Source: Caldithrix sp.
Lineage (GTDB): Bacteria > Zhuqueibacterota > Zhuqueibacteria > Thermofontimicrobiales > Sulfurfontimicrobiaceae
Assembly (NCBI GenBank): GCA_020722815.1
Contig: DYKB01000008.1
Location: 50,428 to 114,427 of the forward strand
DNA length: 64,000 bases
Reading direction: 5' to 3'
Below, piece by piece: positions 35,531 to 44,525 of the stretch. Position 1 is the stretch's first letter, and every line of letters begins with the position of its first letter. The notes under the pieces were generated by a model. The model was not told the DNA's origin and ran no database searches. It saw only the letters and a program-made list of their open reading frames with translations. A program made the translations under genes and the position numbers.

Positions 35531-36985
35531 TCACTTGAGATAGATCAATTTTTTGCCGGACTGTAATTGGGTGGCCTCCAATCGATAAATATAGGTTCCA
35601 CTGGTTAAATTTCGTGGTTCCCATCTCAGCGAATAATTTCCAGGTGTATGAAACGCATCATAAATAGTTTGAATGAATTGTCCTTTGGAATTATAAATTT
35701 TAATAAGTAAGTGAGCAGGACGATTGATAGAAAAAGGAATAACCGTCCAGCTATTGAAGGGGTTTGGAAAATTTTGTCCCAATACAAAATCTTTTACAAT
35801 TGATGAATTCATTTCGATTTTGCTGGTATAGGCATTAAACTTTCTTAAAGCTTCCAGAAAATAGTAATCGGCATAAATAAGCCCTTTTTCAGGGTCATGG
35901 TACCGACTCGATGCCCGATGTAAAATCGAACTATAATTTTTCCCTTCAGCAAGGTAATTGGGGCTGCAAAGGGAACTGAGAATGTTCAGGGCTGTCTGGA
36001 TATATTTATCATGAGATGTATATTGAGCCAGTTCGAAAAATGCTGCACAGGCAATCGCCGCGGCTGAGGCATCTTTTTCGAGATTGGGAATGTCCGGCGC
36101 TTCAAAATCAGAATAGGGCACAAAATCCGCGGGTAAATTATCGATAAAATAGTCAGCCAATTTAATCGCCGTGGTTAAAAAAGTATCATTTTGCGTGTAA
36201 CGATAGGTCATCGTAAATCCATAAATGCCCCACGCCTGTCCCCGCGACCAGGTCGATTCGTTATCATAACCCTGCCAGGTTCCTTTCCATTTTATTGTGC
36301 CATCATCATTAAAATCGACCACATGCCAGGTACTCCCATCTTCCCGAATATGGTGGATTCGCGTGTTCCGGGCATGTTGAATCGCAATATTATATAATTT
36401 TTTCGATCCGCCATTGGCCGCGGCCCAAAAAAGGAGTTCCAGATTCATCATATTATCAATAATCACCGGATAATTCCAGGCTCCCCAACTCCACGACCGA
36501 ATGCAGCCGATGTTTGAATTAAAACGTCGGGAAAGAGAATTGGCGGCCGTAAGGATTACCTGACGATAATCCTCCCGGCCAGTGAGCCGAAAGCCATTTC
36601 CAAAACTGCTCATGATACGAAAACCCACATCATGATCACCCGTATTATTTTTTTGACTCTCCAGGTCGCCAGTCCAGCGCTCAGCCTTCAATTTCCAGTC
36701 GGTAACGTTTGTCTTTTCAAACAAGTACCAGAGGCAACCCGAAAAAAATCCACTTGTCCAACCACTCCGGGAACTGTTTTTCCACAGACCATTTGCTTCT
36801 GTTCTTTCCGGATGTTGGGTGGAATCAGAATTTTGTGTAAGCCAGGTTTTTATCTGTTGTTCAGCAAATATTCCGGCATGGTTTGCCTGTGACAAGAGAT
36901 CCTGGGCATTTATTACAGGAGCAAGTATCAATAAAAATAACAGGTTAACCAGAAAGGTTTTTTTTGAACTTTTATTTTTTTTCAT
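35531..36985 (-). CDS. GH88 unsaturated glucuronyl hydrolase with T9SS tail
   Basis: I place the start at ATG 36985 (484 residues), where the signal peptide MKKNKSSKKTFLVNLLFLLI begins; an upstream ATG at 37057 would add 24 non-signal residues. The alpha/alpha-barrel has TSGFFSGCLWYLFE, DHDVGFR (Asp119) and IIDNMMNLELLFWA (Asp177), the two catalytic Asp positions of GH88, plus WSRGQAWGIYGFTM. It removes the 4,5-unsaturated uronic acid left by lyases, complementing the heparinase-like gene. The last ~88 residues are a sorting domain (NFPNPFNSWTVIPFSI, GTYIYRLEATQL, KKLIYLK), so the enzyme is exported, unlike many GH88 enzymes that stay in the cell. Confidence 0.9.
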   Translation of the reverse strand: MKKNKSSKKTFLVNLLFLLILAPVINAQDLLSQANHAGIFAEQQIKTWLTQNSDSTQHPERTEANGLWKNSSRSGWTSGFFSGCLWYLFEKTNVTDWKLKAERWTGDLESQKNNTGDHDVGFRIMSSFGNGFRLTGREDYRQVILTAANSLSRRFNSNIGCIRSWSWGAWNYPVIIDNMMNLELLFWAAANGGSKKLYNIAIQHARNTRIHHIREDGSTWHVVDFNDDGTIKWKGTWQGYDNESTWSRGQAWGIYGFTMTYRYTQNDTFLTTAIKLADYFIDNLPADFVPYSDFEAPDIPNLEKDASAAAIACAAFFELAQYTSHDKYIQTALNILSSLCSPNYLAEGKNYSSILHRASSRYHDPEKGLIYADYYFLEALRKFNAYTSKIEMNSSIVKDFVLGQNFPNPFNSWTVIPFSINRPAHLLIKIYNSKGQFIQTIYDAFHTPGNYSLRWEPRNLTSGTYIYRLEATQLQSGKKLIYLK

Positions 36986-37082
36986 AATTCGTAATTCCAT
37001 ATGAATGGGAAGTGGCTGGTTCTGTTGAAAAACAGCCACCTTATCCCATTTTTTCATCTTCTCTACAAAGAATAGGTTATTT

Positions 37083-37316
37083 AGCCTGAATAATTAATCA
37101 CCACGAAGACACGAAGGCACGAAGAATAAAGTTTTTTTTATATGACATTTAATGCAATAATTTTAAATTAGTTATCGCATGAATGCAGCACTGAAATTTT
37201 GTTATATTTTTTATGAATTTTATAAAAACAGAATCAAATTAGAAAATATCCTATTCTGTAACATATTGTTTTCTTTATGCTTTCGTGCCTTTATGGCATA
37301 ATTTATGAATGCTCCG
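37083..37316. repeat. CACGAAG-ended element, family C copy 3
   Basis: The left arm (37084-37130) and right arm (37272-37316) are imperfect ~45-bp inverted repeats. The exact shared core is AAGGCACGAA at 37114-37123 and TTCGTGCCTT at 37282-37291. The middle is AT-rich and has no gene. It fills the gap between the GH35 and GH88 genes. Confidence 0.6.
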
Positions 37317-37334
37317 GATTCGTTATTATAAAAT

Positions 37335-40300
37335 TTAAAACTTATCTGTTTCTATTATTGAAATGTTTGATCCCGCCCATGGTTTCAAATATATTTTCCC
37401 CAGCCGACCGGGGGACACACTCCGGCGCCATACAGCAATTGCCAGGCTATTTTGGCCTCGTTCATTTAATATACCTGGATGCAAGTAGAAATGCGTCTGA
37501 GGTCCTTTATCTGGCCAATAACGACCGAGCAGGTAGCCATTCAGGAAAATTAAATATTTTGCGCCATTCTCTGGCTGGCCTTCCATTTGTAAACCAAGTG
37601 GTAAGTTTAAATTTTCAGGGAGATTGAGTTGAAATCGAGTTCGATACCAGCCTATCCATGTGTTTTTACTATCAAAATGGTGAGGTATGGTGACTGTCGG
37701 CCACTGGGTATCATCAAAATCAGGTTCGTACCAGCCATGACGTTCCCCATAAAGACCACTGGCATTAAAATGACCCCGGATCGGGTCTTTGGGGGGTTCA
37801 CCGCCGGCTGTTCCCTGTAAGCACCAGTTTGTTTTCACCGGCAAAATGTTTGGCTGCCAACTGGAAGCTTCAATGGCATCGATGGTGATTTTGGTGCCGG
37901 TGCCGTTCGGATTTTTTTGCCCTGCCAGGACAATTTCTGCCGTATGCGTTCCGGAATCCCAGCCATTGATTTCAAAAAGCAATGGCCGTTGACCGGGAAT
38001 CCATTTGATATAGGCATCGATTTCACCGGCTTTATGGCCGTCTATTATCACGCTGGCTTGTCCATGATCCGGACCGGTTGCACCAAAAATCTTTAAATTT
38101 GCACCTTCAAAATTAAATTTAACTTTTGCGCCTGGTTTTTCCGCCTGAAAACCACCGCCGCCATAAAATAATTCCTTTTCACGTAATCCCCAATTTTCAT
38201 CAAAATGAAAAATATCCATATTTGAAACATGATAACGCGCTGACCGAAGCTCCCTGCCATTGCTGGAAAAGAATATTTCAGTAATACCAATTGGTCGTTT
38301 ACTTGGTTCACCTCCCTGATCATGCCCCAGACTTTCTATTAAAACGGCAATGGTATTTTCTTTTCCAATTTTTAGCAGTTTTGGCGGCAGGTTAAAAGTT
38401 TGCAAACTGGATTCGTCTGATGAACCAAGAAATTCACCATTAATCCAGACCGTATAGCTATGGTAGCCCTGGATATTTAAGGCTTTTTCTTCACCAGTTG
38501 CCGCAAATTTACCCCGATACCAGATAAATCCATGATGAAATCCATGTTCATCTGGTGAAAGGGAGCGTCTTTCGGTCACGGGTGACCACTGGCTATCATC
38601 ATAATCGGGCATCCCCTCAAATGGCTCCGATTTGTAAGACCAACTTTCCAATATCGGTAATTGGGGGAGTTTTAATTGATTGGTTATGCTAAATTGGCCA
38701 TACTGGAACTTTTTGTCTTTCTGAACTGGAATTGGGGATGAATTCAGGTGAATTTTTTCTGGTAATTCATCACCATAAATCTGAAATCGGGTTGGCTGAC
38801 TTGTTTCAATTCGGATAATTCCATGATGATCAGGCGAATCAACGAAGTAGCCACCCTGTACGAGAAGATTCCCCTTTTCGGTGGGAACGCGCCAGAAAGC
38901 GGAGGCGGTGGCTTCATCGACAATCACCATGAGCAGTGGATTGACATCCTTTTTGATAGTAAAATATTGTGGCTGAGCTGTATATTTATATTTGATCAGA
39001 AAATCACCATCCCTTTGGCGAACTTCCATGGATTTTGAATATTCAGCGTTAATCTTGTTTTCGTTAAGTTTGAGTCGGGTCTCGCCCGATTCACCCGGAT
39101 TCCCCCATAATACAACTGTCTCAAGCTTCCCCTGCTGTTCAATGGTCAGAATTTCCGAAGTTGAATATAAAAGTTTACCAGAATGAAGTGGATAATTGAC
39201 GCATAATATTTTCATTCCACGCGGCAATAGATGAATCGTTTTTGCATCCTCTGGGATTTTGTAAATTTCAGCATTTAATTTCACATTGAGCCGGGTGTGC
39301 TGAGCCTTTTTTTCATCCATATTTCGCAGAAAAATAAAAACCGTTTCCGAATCCGGATTTTTTCGTGCCCGGAAGAGGAGCGCTGGATTTGATGCTTCGA
39401 CGATTTCGTTGCATCGATCGGTTTTCGTCAAAATTTTTTGCGTGGCAGTGCAGAAAAACATGAGTCGTTTTGAAGCATCATAACGCGGGCCCAGATTGGT
39501 CCATTCCCGTAAAGGAGAGCCATAATCATAAGACGTATAAACGCCGGGATACCCCAGATAGCCCCAGGTGGTGCCGCCATAGAACATGTATTGATTGATG
39601 GCGGTGGTCCCCTCTCCCAGAAGACTCTTGATGGAAACATTTACAAATTCGGGCCCTAATTTTTGATAACAGCATTCATAACCAGGACCTCCCCAGAAGT
39701 CGATGGAACCGCCCTGATATTCCACCTCAAACATGGGGATATGTTGTTGATTGAATTTTTGGCGATACATTTCCTCATGTTCATCAGTAATTTGTGCCAG
39801 AAAGTCCATGGTCCAGGGTTCCCGGCAGAAAAACCAGGCGGGATAATCATCATGACCGGAAATGTCGACTGAATTAGGATATTGAATCCAGGCGATGCTA
39901 TCATTATGAAAAATAGGGACAATGATACCACGTTCACGGGTCATGCGATAAAGCGCCTGCATGTAGGCCGGATCACCATCGCCCAATTCATTTTCAATCT
40001 GGAATAGAATGACCGGACCGCCTTTATGTAACTGATAATCTGCCATGATGGGGACAATTTCGTCAAACCACTGTTCAACCGCTGCCAGATAAGCCGGATC
40101 GGCTGATCGTAAAAGCGCTTTGCTGGTTAATAACCAGGCCGGTAAGCCACCAGCATCTGTTTCGGCATTGATATACGGCCCGGGACGGGCGATAACGTAT
40201 AATCCCGCTTTTTGAGCTGCCTCCAGCACCTGCTTTACATCCCGAATACCAGTGAAATCGTATACCCCATTTGCCGGAGAATGATATGACCAGTTGAAAT

Positions 40301-40574
40301 AGATGCTGACAGCATTGAGGCCATTGGCTTTCATGCGGCGCAACACCGGCTCCCACATCGTTGGTGAGGGGAGACGCCAGTAATGAAATTCACCACTGGC
40401 GATAAAAATACGTTCGCCATTTATTAAAAAACTGTATTTATCATACTTCACTGGTGAATTTTCAGGTGGTTTGGGATAATTGAACTCTGTAGCACTTAAT
40501 TTATGAGAAAAATACAGGTGAAGTATCAGAATAATGAATATTTTGTAAATCGATAACAATTTTGTCCCCATCAT
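37335..40574 (-). CDS. GH35 beta-galactosidase, secreted
   Basis: 1079 residues with an N-terminal signal (IYKIFIILILHLYF, cut near SATE). The GH35 barrel opens with INGERIFIASGEFHYWRLPS and has NAVSIYFNWSYHSP, IARPGPYINAE, ILFQIENELGDG (acid/base Glu196) and MFEVEYQGGSIDFWG (nucleophile Glu285). Two jelly-roll domains lie after residue ~600 (WYRGKF near 720 and WYRTRFQL near 1000), typical of large GH35 enzymes. It removes terminal beta-galactose. Unlike its neighbours it has no sorting domain, ending IIETDKF. A ribosome binding site (AGAAGG) precedes the ATG; a second ATG follows directly and could be the true start. Confidence 0.93.
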   Translation of the reverse strand: MMGTKLLSIYKIFIILILHLYFSHKLSATEFNYPKPPENSPVKYDKYSFLINGERIFIASGEFHYWRLPSPTMWEPVLRRMKANGLNAVSIYFNWSYHSPANGVYDFTGIRDVKQVLEAAQKAGLYVIARPGPYINAETDAGGLPAWLLTSKALLRSADPAYLAAVEQWFDEIVPIMADYQLHKGGPVILFQIENELGDGDPAYMQALYRMTRERGIIVPIFHNDSIAWIQYPNSVDISGHDDYPAWFFCREPWTMDFLAQITDEHEEMYRQKFNQQHIPMFEVEYQGGSIDFWGGPGYECCYQKLGPEFVNVSIKSLLGEGTTAINQYMFYGGTTWGYLGYPGVYTSYDYGSPLREWTNLGPRYDASKRLMFFCTATQKILTKTDRCNEIVEASNPALLFRARKNPDSETVFIFLRNMDEKKAQHTRLNVKLNAEIYKIPEDAKTIHLLPRGMKILCVNYPLHSGKLLYSTSEILTIEQQGKLETVVLWGNPGESGETRLKLNENKINAEYSKSMEVRQRDGDFLIKYKYTAQPQYFTIKKDVNPLLMVIVDEATASAFWRVPTEKGNLLVQGGYFVDSPDHHGIIRIETSQPTRFQIYGDELPEKIHLNSSPIPVQKDKKFQYGQFSITNQLKLPQLPILESWSYKSEPFEGMPDYDDSQWSPVTERRSLSPDEHGFHHGFIWYRGKFAATGEEKALNIQGYHSYTVWINGEFLGSSDESSLQTFNLPPKLLKIGKENTIAVLIESLGHDQGGEPSKRPIGITEIFFSSNGRELRSARYHVSNMDIFHFDENWGLREKELFYGGGGFQAEKPGAKVKFNFEGANLKIFGATGPDHGQASVIIDGHKAGEIDAYIKWIPGQRPLLFEINGWDSGTHTAEIVLAGQKNPNGTGTKITIDAIEASSWQPNILPVKTNWCLQGTAGGEPPKDPIRGHFNASGLYGERHGWYEPDFDDTQWPTVTIPHHFDSKNTWIGWYRTRFQLNLPENLNLPLGLQMEGQPENGAKYLIFLNGYLLGRYWPDKGPQTHFYLHPGILNERGQNSLAIAVWRRSVSPGRLGKIYLKPWAGSNISIIETDKF

Positions 40575-40600
40575 GATAACCTTCTGGCTTAAAATTTAGA

Positions 40601-41512
40601 CTACCGAAGCAATAACATTTTTTTATTAATCATCTGATTTCCGATCTGGAGCTGATAAAAATAAGTACCGGACGCCAATATATTACCCAGGTTCGAATGT
40701 GCAAACCATTTGACAATATATTTTCCAGCCGGTTGTTCTTCATCGATTAATTGTTGGAGGATTTCACCTTTCAGGTTGAAAATAATCAACTTGACATGAT
40801 TTTTCTCCGGAACAATGTATTCGATATTCGTCACGGGATTGAAAGGATTCGGATAGTTCGTGATATTTAGATTATATGAATTTTGTATTCTCCGATTATC
40901 AACGGTAGAAGATGGATTTTTATCGACTTTAAAAATCGGCACATATTGTAATGGATTGAAGGCATAAAGTCCAGCCCCGGTGGTATCCCAATTGTTACTT
41001 CCCAGCGTGATCTCGCCGGCGGGGAATTTTTTAAGCCAGAGTTCCATGGCGCGATTCACTGGATTATCGGCATTATAGGTATCCGTATAAACAATGGAAT
41101 CCGGCAGCAGCTTCCATCCCTCTTTTTCAGAAAGCCAGATTGCTCTGAATGGCGCTTCAGTCGGGCGATTAAAACGCTTTTCGTAGGCAATATAAAGTTC
41201 GATTGGCAGGTTGACATTAAATTTTAAAAAATCAGGCACGGTTGATGTCCATTTATCGTTTGCCGTCATGATTAGATAAGTGGCGTTTTTCACCGTATCA
41301 GCCACATAAACCACCGGATAGGTTCTATCCCACCACAAAACCACCTCCGCTTTAAGTCCATCGTATATCACATCCTCTGGCAGGGGCTGGGTGCCGGTGG
41401 TTCCCTTAATAACGATATCTGAAATCACCAGCCCATCTTTACTCTGGGCATTTATAAAATTGTTGTTTAAAATTAGCGAGAGTAATATGATTAAAAGAGT
41501 TACTTTGTTCAT
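40601..41512 (-). CDS. Small T9SS cargo protein, unknown function
   Basis: 303 residues with signal peptide (VTLLIILLSLILNNNFINAQ). Residues ~25-200 are beta-rich (VVLWWDRTYPVVYVADT, TYLIMTANDKW, ELYIAYEKRFNRP) and not recognised. The C-terminal ~85 residues are a clear sorting domain: NYPNPFNPVTNIEYIVP, LIIFNLKGEILQQLI, GTYFYQLQIG and NKKMLLLR. A strong AAGGAG site precedes the ATG. It lies 26 bp upstream of the GH35 gene in the same direction, so co-expression is likely. It may be a glycan-binding or structural helper. Confidence 0.72.
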   Translation of the reverse strand: MNKVTLLIILLSLILNNNFINAQSKDGLVISDIVIKGTTGTQPLPEDVIYDGLKAEVVLWWDRTYPVVYVADTVKNATYLIMTANDKWTSTVPDFLKFNVNLPIELYIAYEKRFNRPTEAPFRAIWLSEKEGWKLLPDSIVYTDTYNADNPVNRAMELWLKKFPAGEITLGSNNWDTTGAGLYAFNPLQYVPIFKVDKNPSSTVDNRRIQNSYNLNITNYPNPFNPVTNIEYIVPEKNHVKLIIFNLKGEILQQLIDEEQPAGKYIVKWFAHSNLGNILASGTYFYQLQIGNQMINKKMLLLR

Positions 41513-41645
41513 GAATGTTCTCCTTCATGCATAATTTTTGTAAAAAAATTCAGGCATTATGGATTTCGATTTTATTGTGACGACGGTTTAAGAATTTCGA
41601 TTTAGTCAGATTAGCGCCGATAATTATGATAAACTCGCGCTGGAT

Positions 41646-41765
41646 GTCATTCTGAGAACGCGTTTCCTTCGACAGGGATCAGAACAGGTTTTACTGAAGA
41701 AGAATCTCCCTTTTTGAACGCGCCGTAATTCTTCATCCCGCCAAAAACGCGGGATTCAGAATGAC
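41646..41765. repeat. GTCATTCTGA inverted-repeat element
   Basis: GTCATTCTGA (41646-41655) and TCAGAATGAC (41756-41765) are perfect 10-bp inverted ends of a 120-bp element, with an inner hairpin TCCCGC/GCGGGA (41736-41754). A decayed partial copy is at 11001-11057. The rest of the 343-bp gap 41513-41855 shows no gene. Confidence 0.7.
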
Positions 41766-41855
41766 AAAACAATATGATAAGTAATAATAATTACTTCAAT
41801 AAACGAAAATGAGTTAACGATTTACGATACCTGGGAACGATTCACCGGATCAAAA

Positions 41856-42887
41856 TTACTTAAGCAAAGTCATTTTTCGAATCAATGTTTGTTGATTTGA
41901 TATCAATTGATAGAAATAAAGCCCACTGGCAACGGGTTTGTCACTTCCATCGGTACCATCCCATTGTACTTTGTGTTCTCCGGTATTCAACAGATGATGA
42001 ATCAGTGTTTTAACAAGTTTACCATCGGATTGAAAAATTTTAAGGCTAACGAATCCAGAAACTGGTAAATTAAATTGAATTGTGGTTACAGGATTAAATG
42101 GGTTGGGATAATTTTGTGCCAGACTGACAGATGTTGGCTGATGAGATACTGTGCCGGCAATACTGCTCCCTGTCGCCTTCTGTAAATAAAATCGCAAATC
42201 ACGCTCAGGATTATCGCCATGGCCACAATGTGACCACTGCCACTCTTTGACATTCTCCCGTCCATTGGAACCATCAAAATAAACCAGTAGCATGGTTCCA
42301 TCCGGATATTGGCCGTGATTTTTTTCAATATTTATTGTCTGTTTGGTTAAAAGTGAATCAAATTTTAATAAAAAGCCATAAAATTTGCCCGCTTCAAGCG
42401 GCACATCGACGATATCAAAAACCAGTAAATATCCCAGCCCATAATTTGCTATTTGGGCAGAATCCAGCACCGCCGGTAGACGACCCGATTGTGAACTAAT
42501 CGTATCAACAGGAGGTGTTTTGGAATTGGGAGGTGTGATATTCAGATCGAATAGCAGGATATCCAGATGAATCGGTCTGTTTTGACAAGTTGTTAGCGTG
42601 GCAACTCGATTTGAACCATTCGAAATTTCTACATTAATTTTATCCAGGATAAAATTTTCTTTGGGAATGAAAGTTTGTCCCAGGTCCCGATGGCGTTCCC
42701 AGCCATCGGTACGGGGTTGGGCTTCGGGATCGAGCCGCCAGGTCCATTGACTATTTTCCCAAAAATCATTTTTGATAACGACCGTTGTCTGGTCGACCTG
42801 GCCTTCTTCGAGTGTATAGACCTGCATTTGGGCAAAACCGAGGTTTATTAAAATAAGGCAAATAATTCCAAATAGAGAGAGGCGCAT
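41856..42887 (-). CDS. T9SS cargo protein, unknown function
   Basis: 343 residues with signal peptide (SLFGIICLILINLGFAQ). The central ~220 residues have beta-sandwich character (DLGQTFIPKENFILDKINVE, LDILLFDLN, LLVFDIVDVPLEAGKFYGF), a pattern seen in binding modules that describe objects with upper-surface loops, but I cannot name a family. The end is a canonical sorting domain (NYPNPFNPVTTIQFNLP, LKIFQSDGKLVKTL, GLYFYQLISNQQ, RKMTLLK). AAGGAGATCC precedes the ATG. Neighbours on both sides are T9SS cargo genes in the same direction. Confidence 0.72.
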   Translation of the reverse strand: MRLSLFGIICLILINLGFAQMQVYTLEEGQVDQTTVVIKNDFWENSQWTWRLDPEAQPRTDGWERHRDLGQTFIPKENFILDKINVEISNGSNRVATLTTCQNRPIHLDILLFDLNITPPNSKTPPVDTISSQSGRLPAVLDSAQIANYGLGYLLVFDIVDVPLEAGKFYGFLLKFDSLLTKQTINIEKNHGQYPDGTMLLVYFDGSNGRENVKEWQWSHCGHGDNPERDLRFYLQKATGSSIAGTVSHQPTSVSLAQNYPNPFNPVTTIQFNLPVSGFVSLKIFQSDGKLVKTLIHHLLNTGEHKVQWDGTDGSDKPVASGLYFYQLISNQQTLIRKMTLLK

Positions 42888-42942
42888 TTGGATCTCCTTT
42901 TTTAGATTTTGAGATGATTGTTGATTTTAAATTTTAATCATT

Positions 42943-43381
42943 ACCATACACTTTTTGATTTGGTAAAACCGACCCTCACCTTAGCCCGCGCCCTGAGGGC
43001 TGAGCTTGACCCACATCTCGTTACTGGACACGGAGAAGTGGACACTCCCCTTCCCGGATTTGAGGGAAGGGGTTGGGGGATGGGTTAGAAAACGGTGTTA
43101 AGAACAAATTTAAACTTTTCTCCTGGTCACGATGAAACTTAATTAAAAAAAATATTTCTTTCTTATGTCCACATCCTTTTTTACCCATCCCCTGGCCCCT
43201 TCCCTCACAAAATAGGGAAGGGTAATTCGGCCTCTCCCCGTGTCCAGTAGAAGATGTGGGACAAGATCCGCCCAGGGGGAGAGGGACTCGCTACGCCATC
43301 TCCCTCAGGGAGAGGGTTGGCATGAGGGCATCTGGCGTGTTTTAAACGAGAATTTTCAAAGAAATGTAAAAAGTGTATGGC
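42943..43381. repeat. Composite palindromic element, family B copy 1
   Basis: CCATACACTTTTT (42944-42956) and AAAAAGTGTATGG (43368-43380) are perfect inverted ends. Further in are CCCTCACC/CATGAGGGC-type arms, then ACTGGACACGG (43024-43033 region) against CCGTGTCCAGT, then CCCCTTCCC/GGGAAGGG bounding a 176-bp core at 43047-43222. The same core occurs inverted at 48221-48400. The element ends 14 bp before the 3' end of the DNRLRE gene. No gene lies in the gap. Confidence 0.75.
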
Positions 43382-43394
43382 ATAAGAAAAAATT

Positions 43395-44441
43395 TTACTC
43401 AGTTAAAATCATTTTTCGAACAGCGGTAAATTTTTCAGTCTGGAGTTGATAAAAATATATTCCAGCGGGCGCCTGCTTCCCATTTGTCATTTGACCGTTC
43501 CACCGCACTTGATGTTGACCAACTGTATTGGGTAGATTCTTAAAAGTCCAGATTTTCTGACCAAGAATGTTATAAATGGATAACGTCACTTCACCATTCT
43601 TTTTTAATGTATATCCAATCGTGGTAGATGGATTGAATGGATTGGGATAATTGGCTTCCAGTCGATAATTCAGGTCATTTGGTGAAAGGTGCTCCTCAAC
43701 TTCTGTCGGTTCGTTGCCCTTTTTCCAGATAAAAAGCCGGGGTTTTAAGGAATCAGCGCAAACACTGTCTTTAGAAACAAAAGCCGACCAGGTGTCCGGA
43801 TCGGACCAGACCATTTTTTTCGTATATGCAAAGACATCTAATGATAGTTTATGGTCACCGGTACGTTCCTTTTCGACTATCTGAACATTTAAATCGCCCC
43901 CAATAATTCCACCATAATGGGTGCGTTCAATTTTTTCGCCGTTTCTTAAATAGAATCCCGTTTGATGGATGGTGGTCATAAAATTACCACCAATTTTAAT
44001 ATCATAATCAGGAAAGGGGGCCGTATTCCAGGTGACGGTTTCTTCATTCCAATTATCATCGGGTATTAAATAACAGCCATATTTTATGGTATCAGGAGCC
44101 GTTTCCGATTTGCCTAATGGCCAGAGTTGCAAACGAACAGTACCAATCTCATCTGTTACTGTTGACAAATTAAATCTCAGCATTACCTCACGGTAAAAAC
44201 TATTGCCGGCCATTGGTTCACCTTCATTTTTGATGACAAGGTGTTCAAAATCATTAATATTTCTTTTGGCACTGTCGGGATGACCGTGAGCATGATTTCC
44301 ATCATTTGCACCGCTGATATACGTATCGGCTTCGACAATCAAGATGAAATCCGGTTTTTGTGCCAGAAGCGCTTGTATAAAACTGGCCATAATAATGAAT
44401 ATGCAAAAGATGGAAAAGCGCAAAATTTTAACTTTATGCAT
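43395..44441 (-). CDS. DNRLRE/CBM96-like domain protein with T9SS tail
   Basis: 348 residues with signal peptide (FSIFCIFIIMASFIQALLAQ). The mature N-terminus (ADTYISGANDGNHAHGH, REVMLRFNLS, DDNWNEETVTWNTAP) has the signature of DNRLRE/CBM96-type beta-sandwich domains, which occur on secreted carbohydrate-active proteins and bind glycans in some cases. Only one such domain (~30-240) is present. The sorting domain follows: NYPNPFNPSTTIGYTL, LSIYNILGQKIWTF, GIYFYQLQTEKF and RKMILTE. AAGGAG precedes the ATG. Role inferred: surface glycan adhesion. Confidence 0.8.
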   Translation of the reverse strand: MHKVKILRFSIFCIFIIMASFIQALLAQKPDFILIVEADTYISGANDGNHAHGHPDSAKRNINDFEHLVIKNEGEPMAGNSFYREVMLRFNLSTVTDEIGTVRLQLWPLGKSETAPDTIKYGCYLIPDDNWNEETVTWNTAPFPDYDIKIGGNFMTTIHQTGFYLRNGEKIERTHYGGIIGGDLNVQIVEKERTGDHKLSLDVFAYTKKMVWSDPDTWSAFVSKDSVCADSLKPRLFIWKKGNEPTEVEEHLSPNDLNYRLEANYPNPFNPSTTIGYTLKKNGEVTLSIYNILGQKIWTFKNLPNTVGQHQVRWNGQMTNGKQAPAGIYFYQLQTEKFTAVRKMILTE

Positions 44442-44525
44442 CGTAACTCCTTTTTCATTAATTTTAATAATAAAAGCCAGAACCAGTTTCCTGATTCTGG
44501 CTTTTCAAGGAACACAAAAAATGAA

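Noticed and set aside
43240..43449. 69-codon gene on the plus strand
   Set aside because: Runs through the palindromic element and the antisense end of a real T9SS cargo gene.
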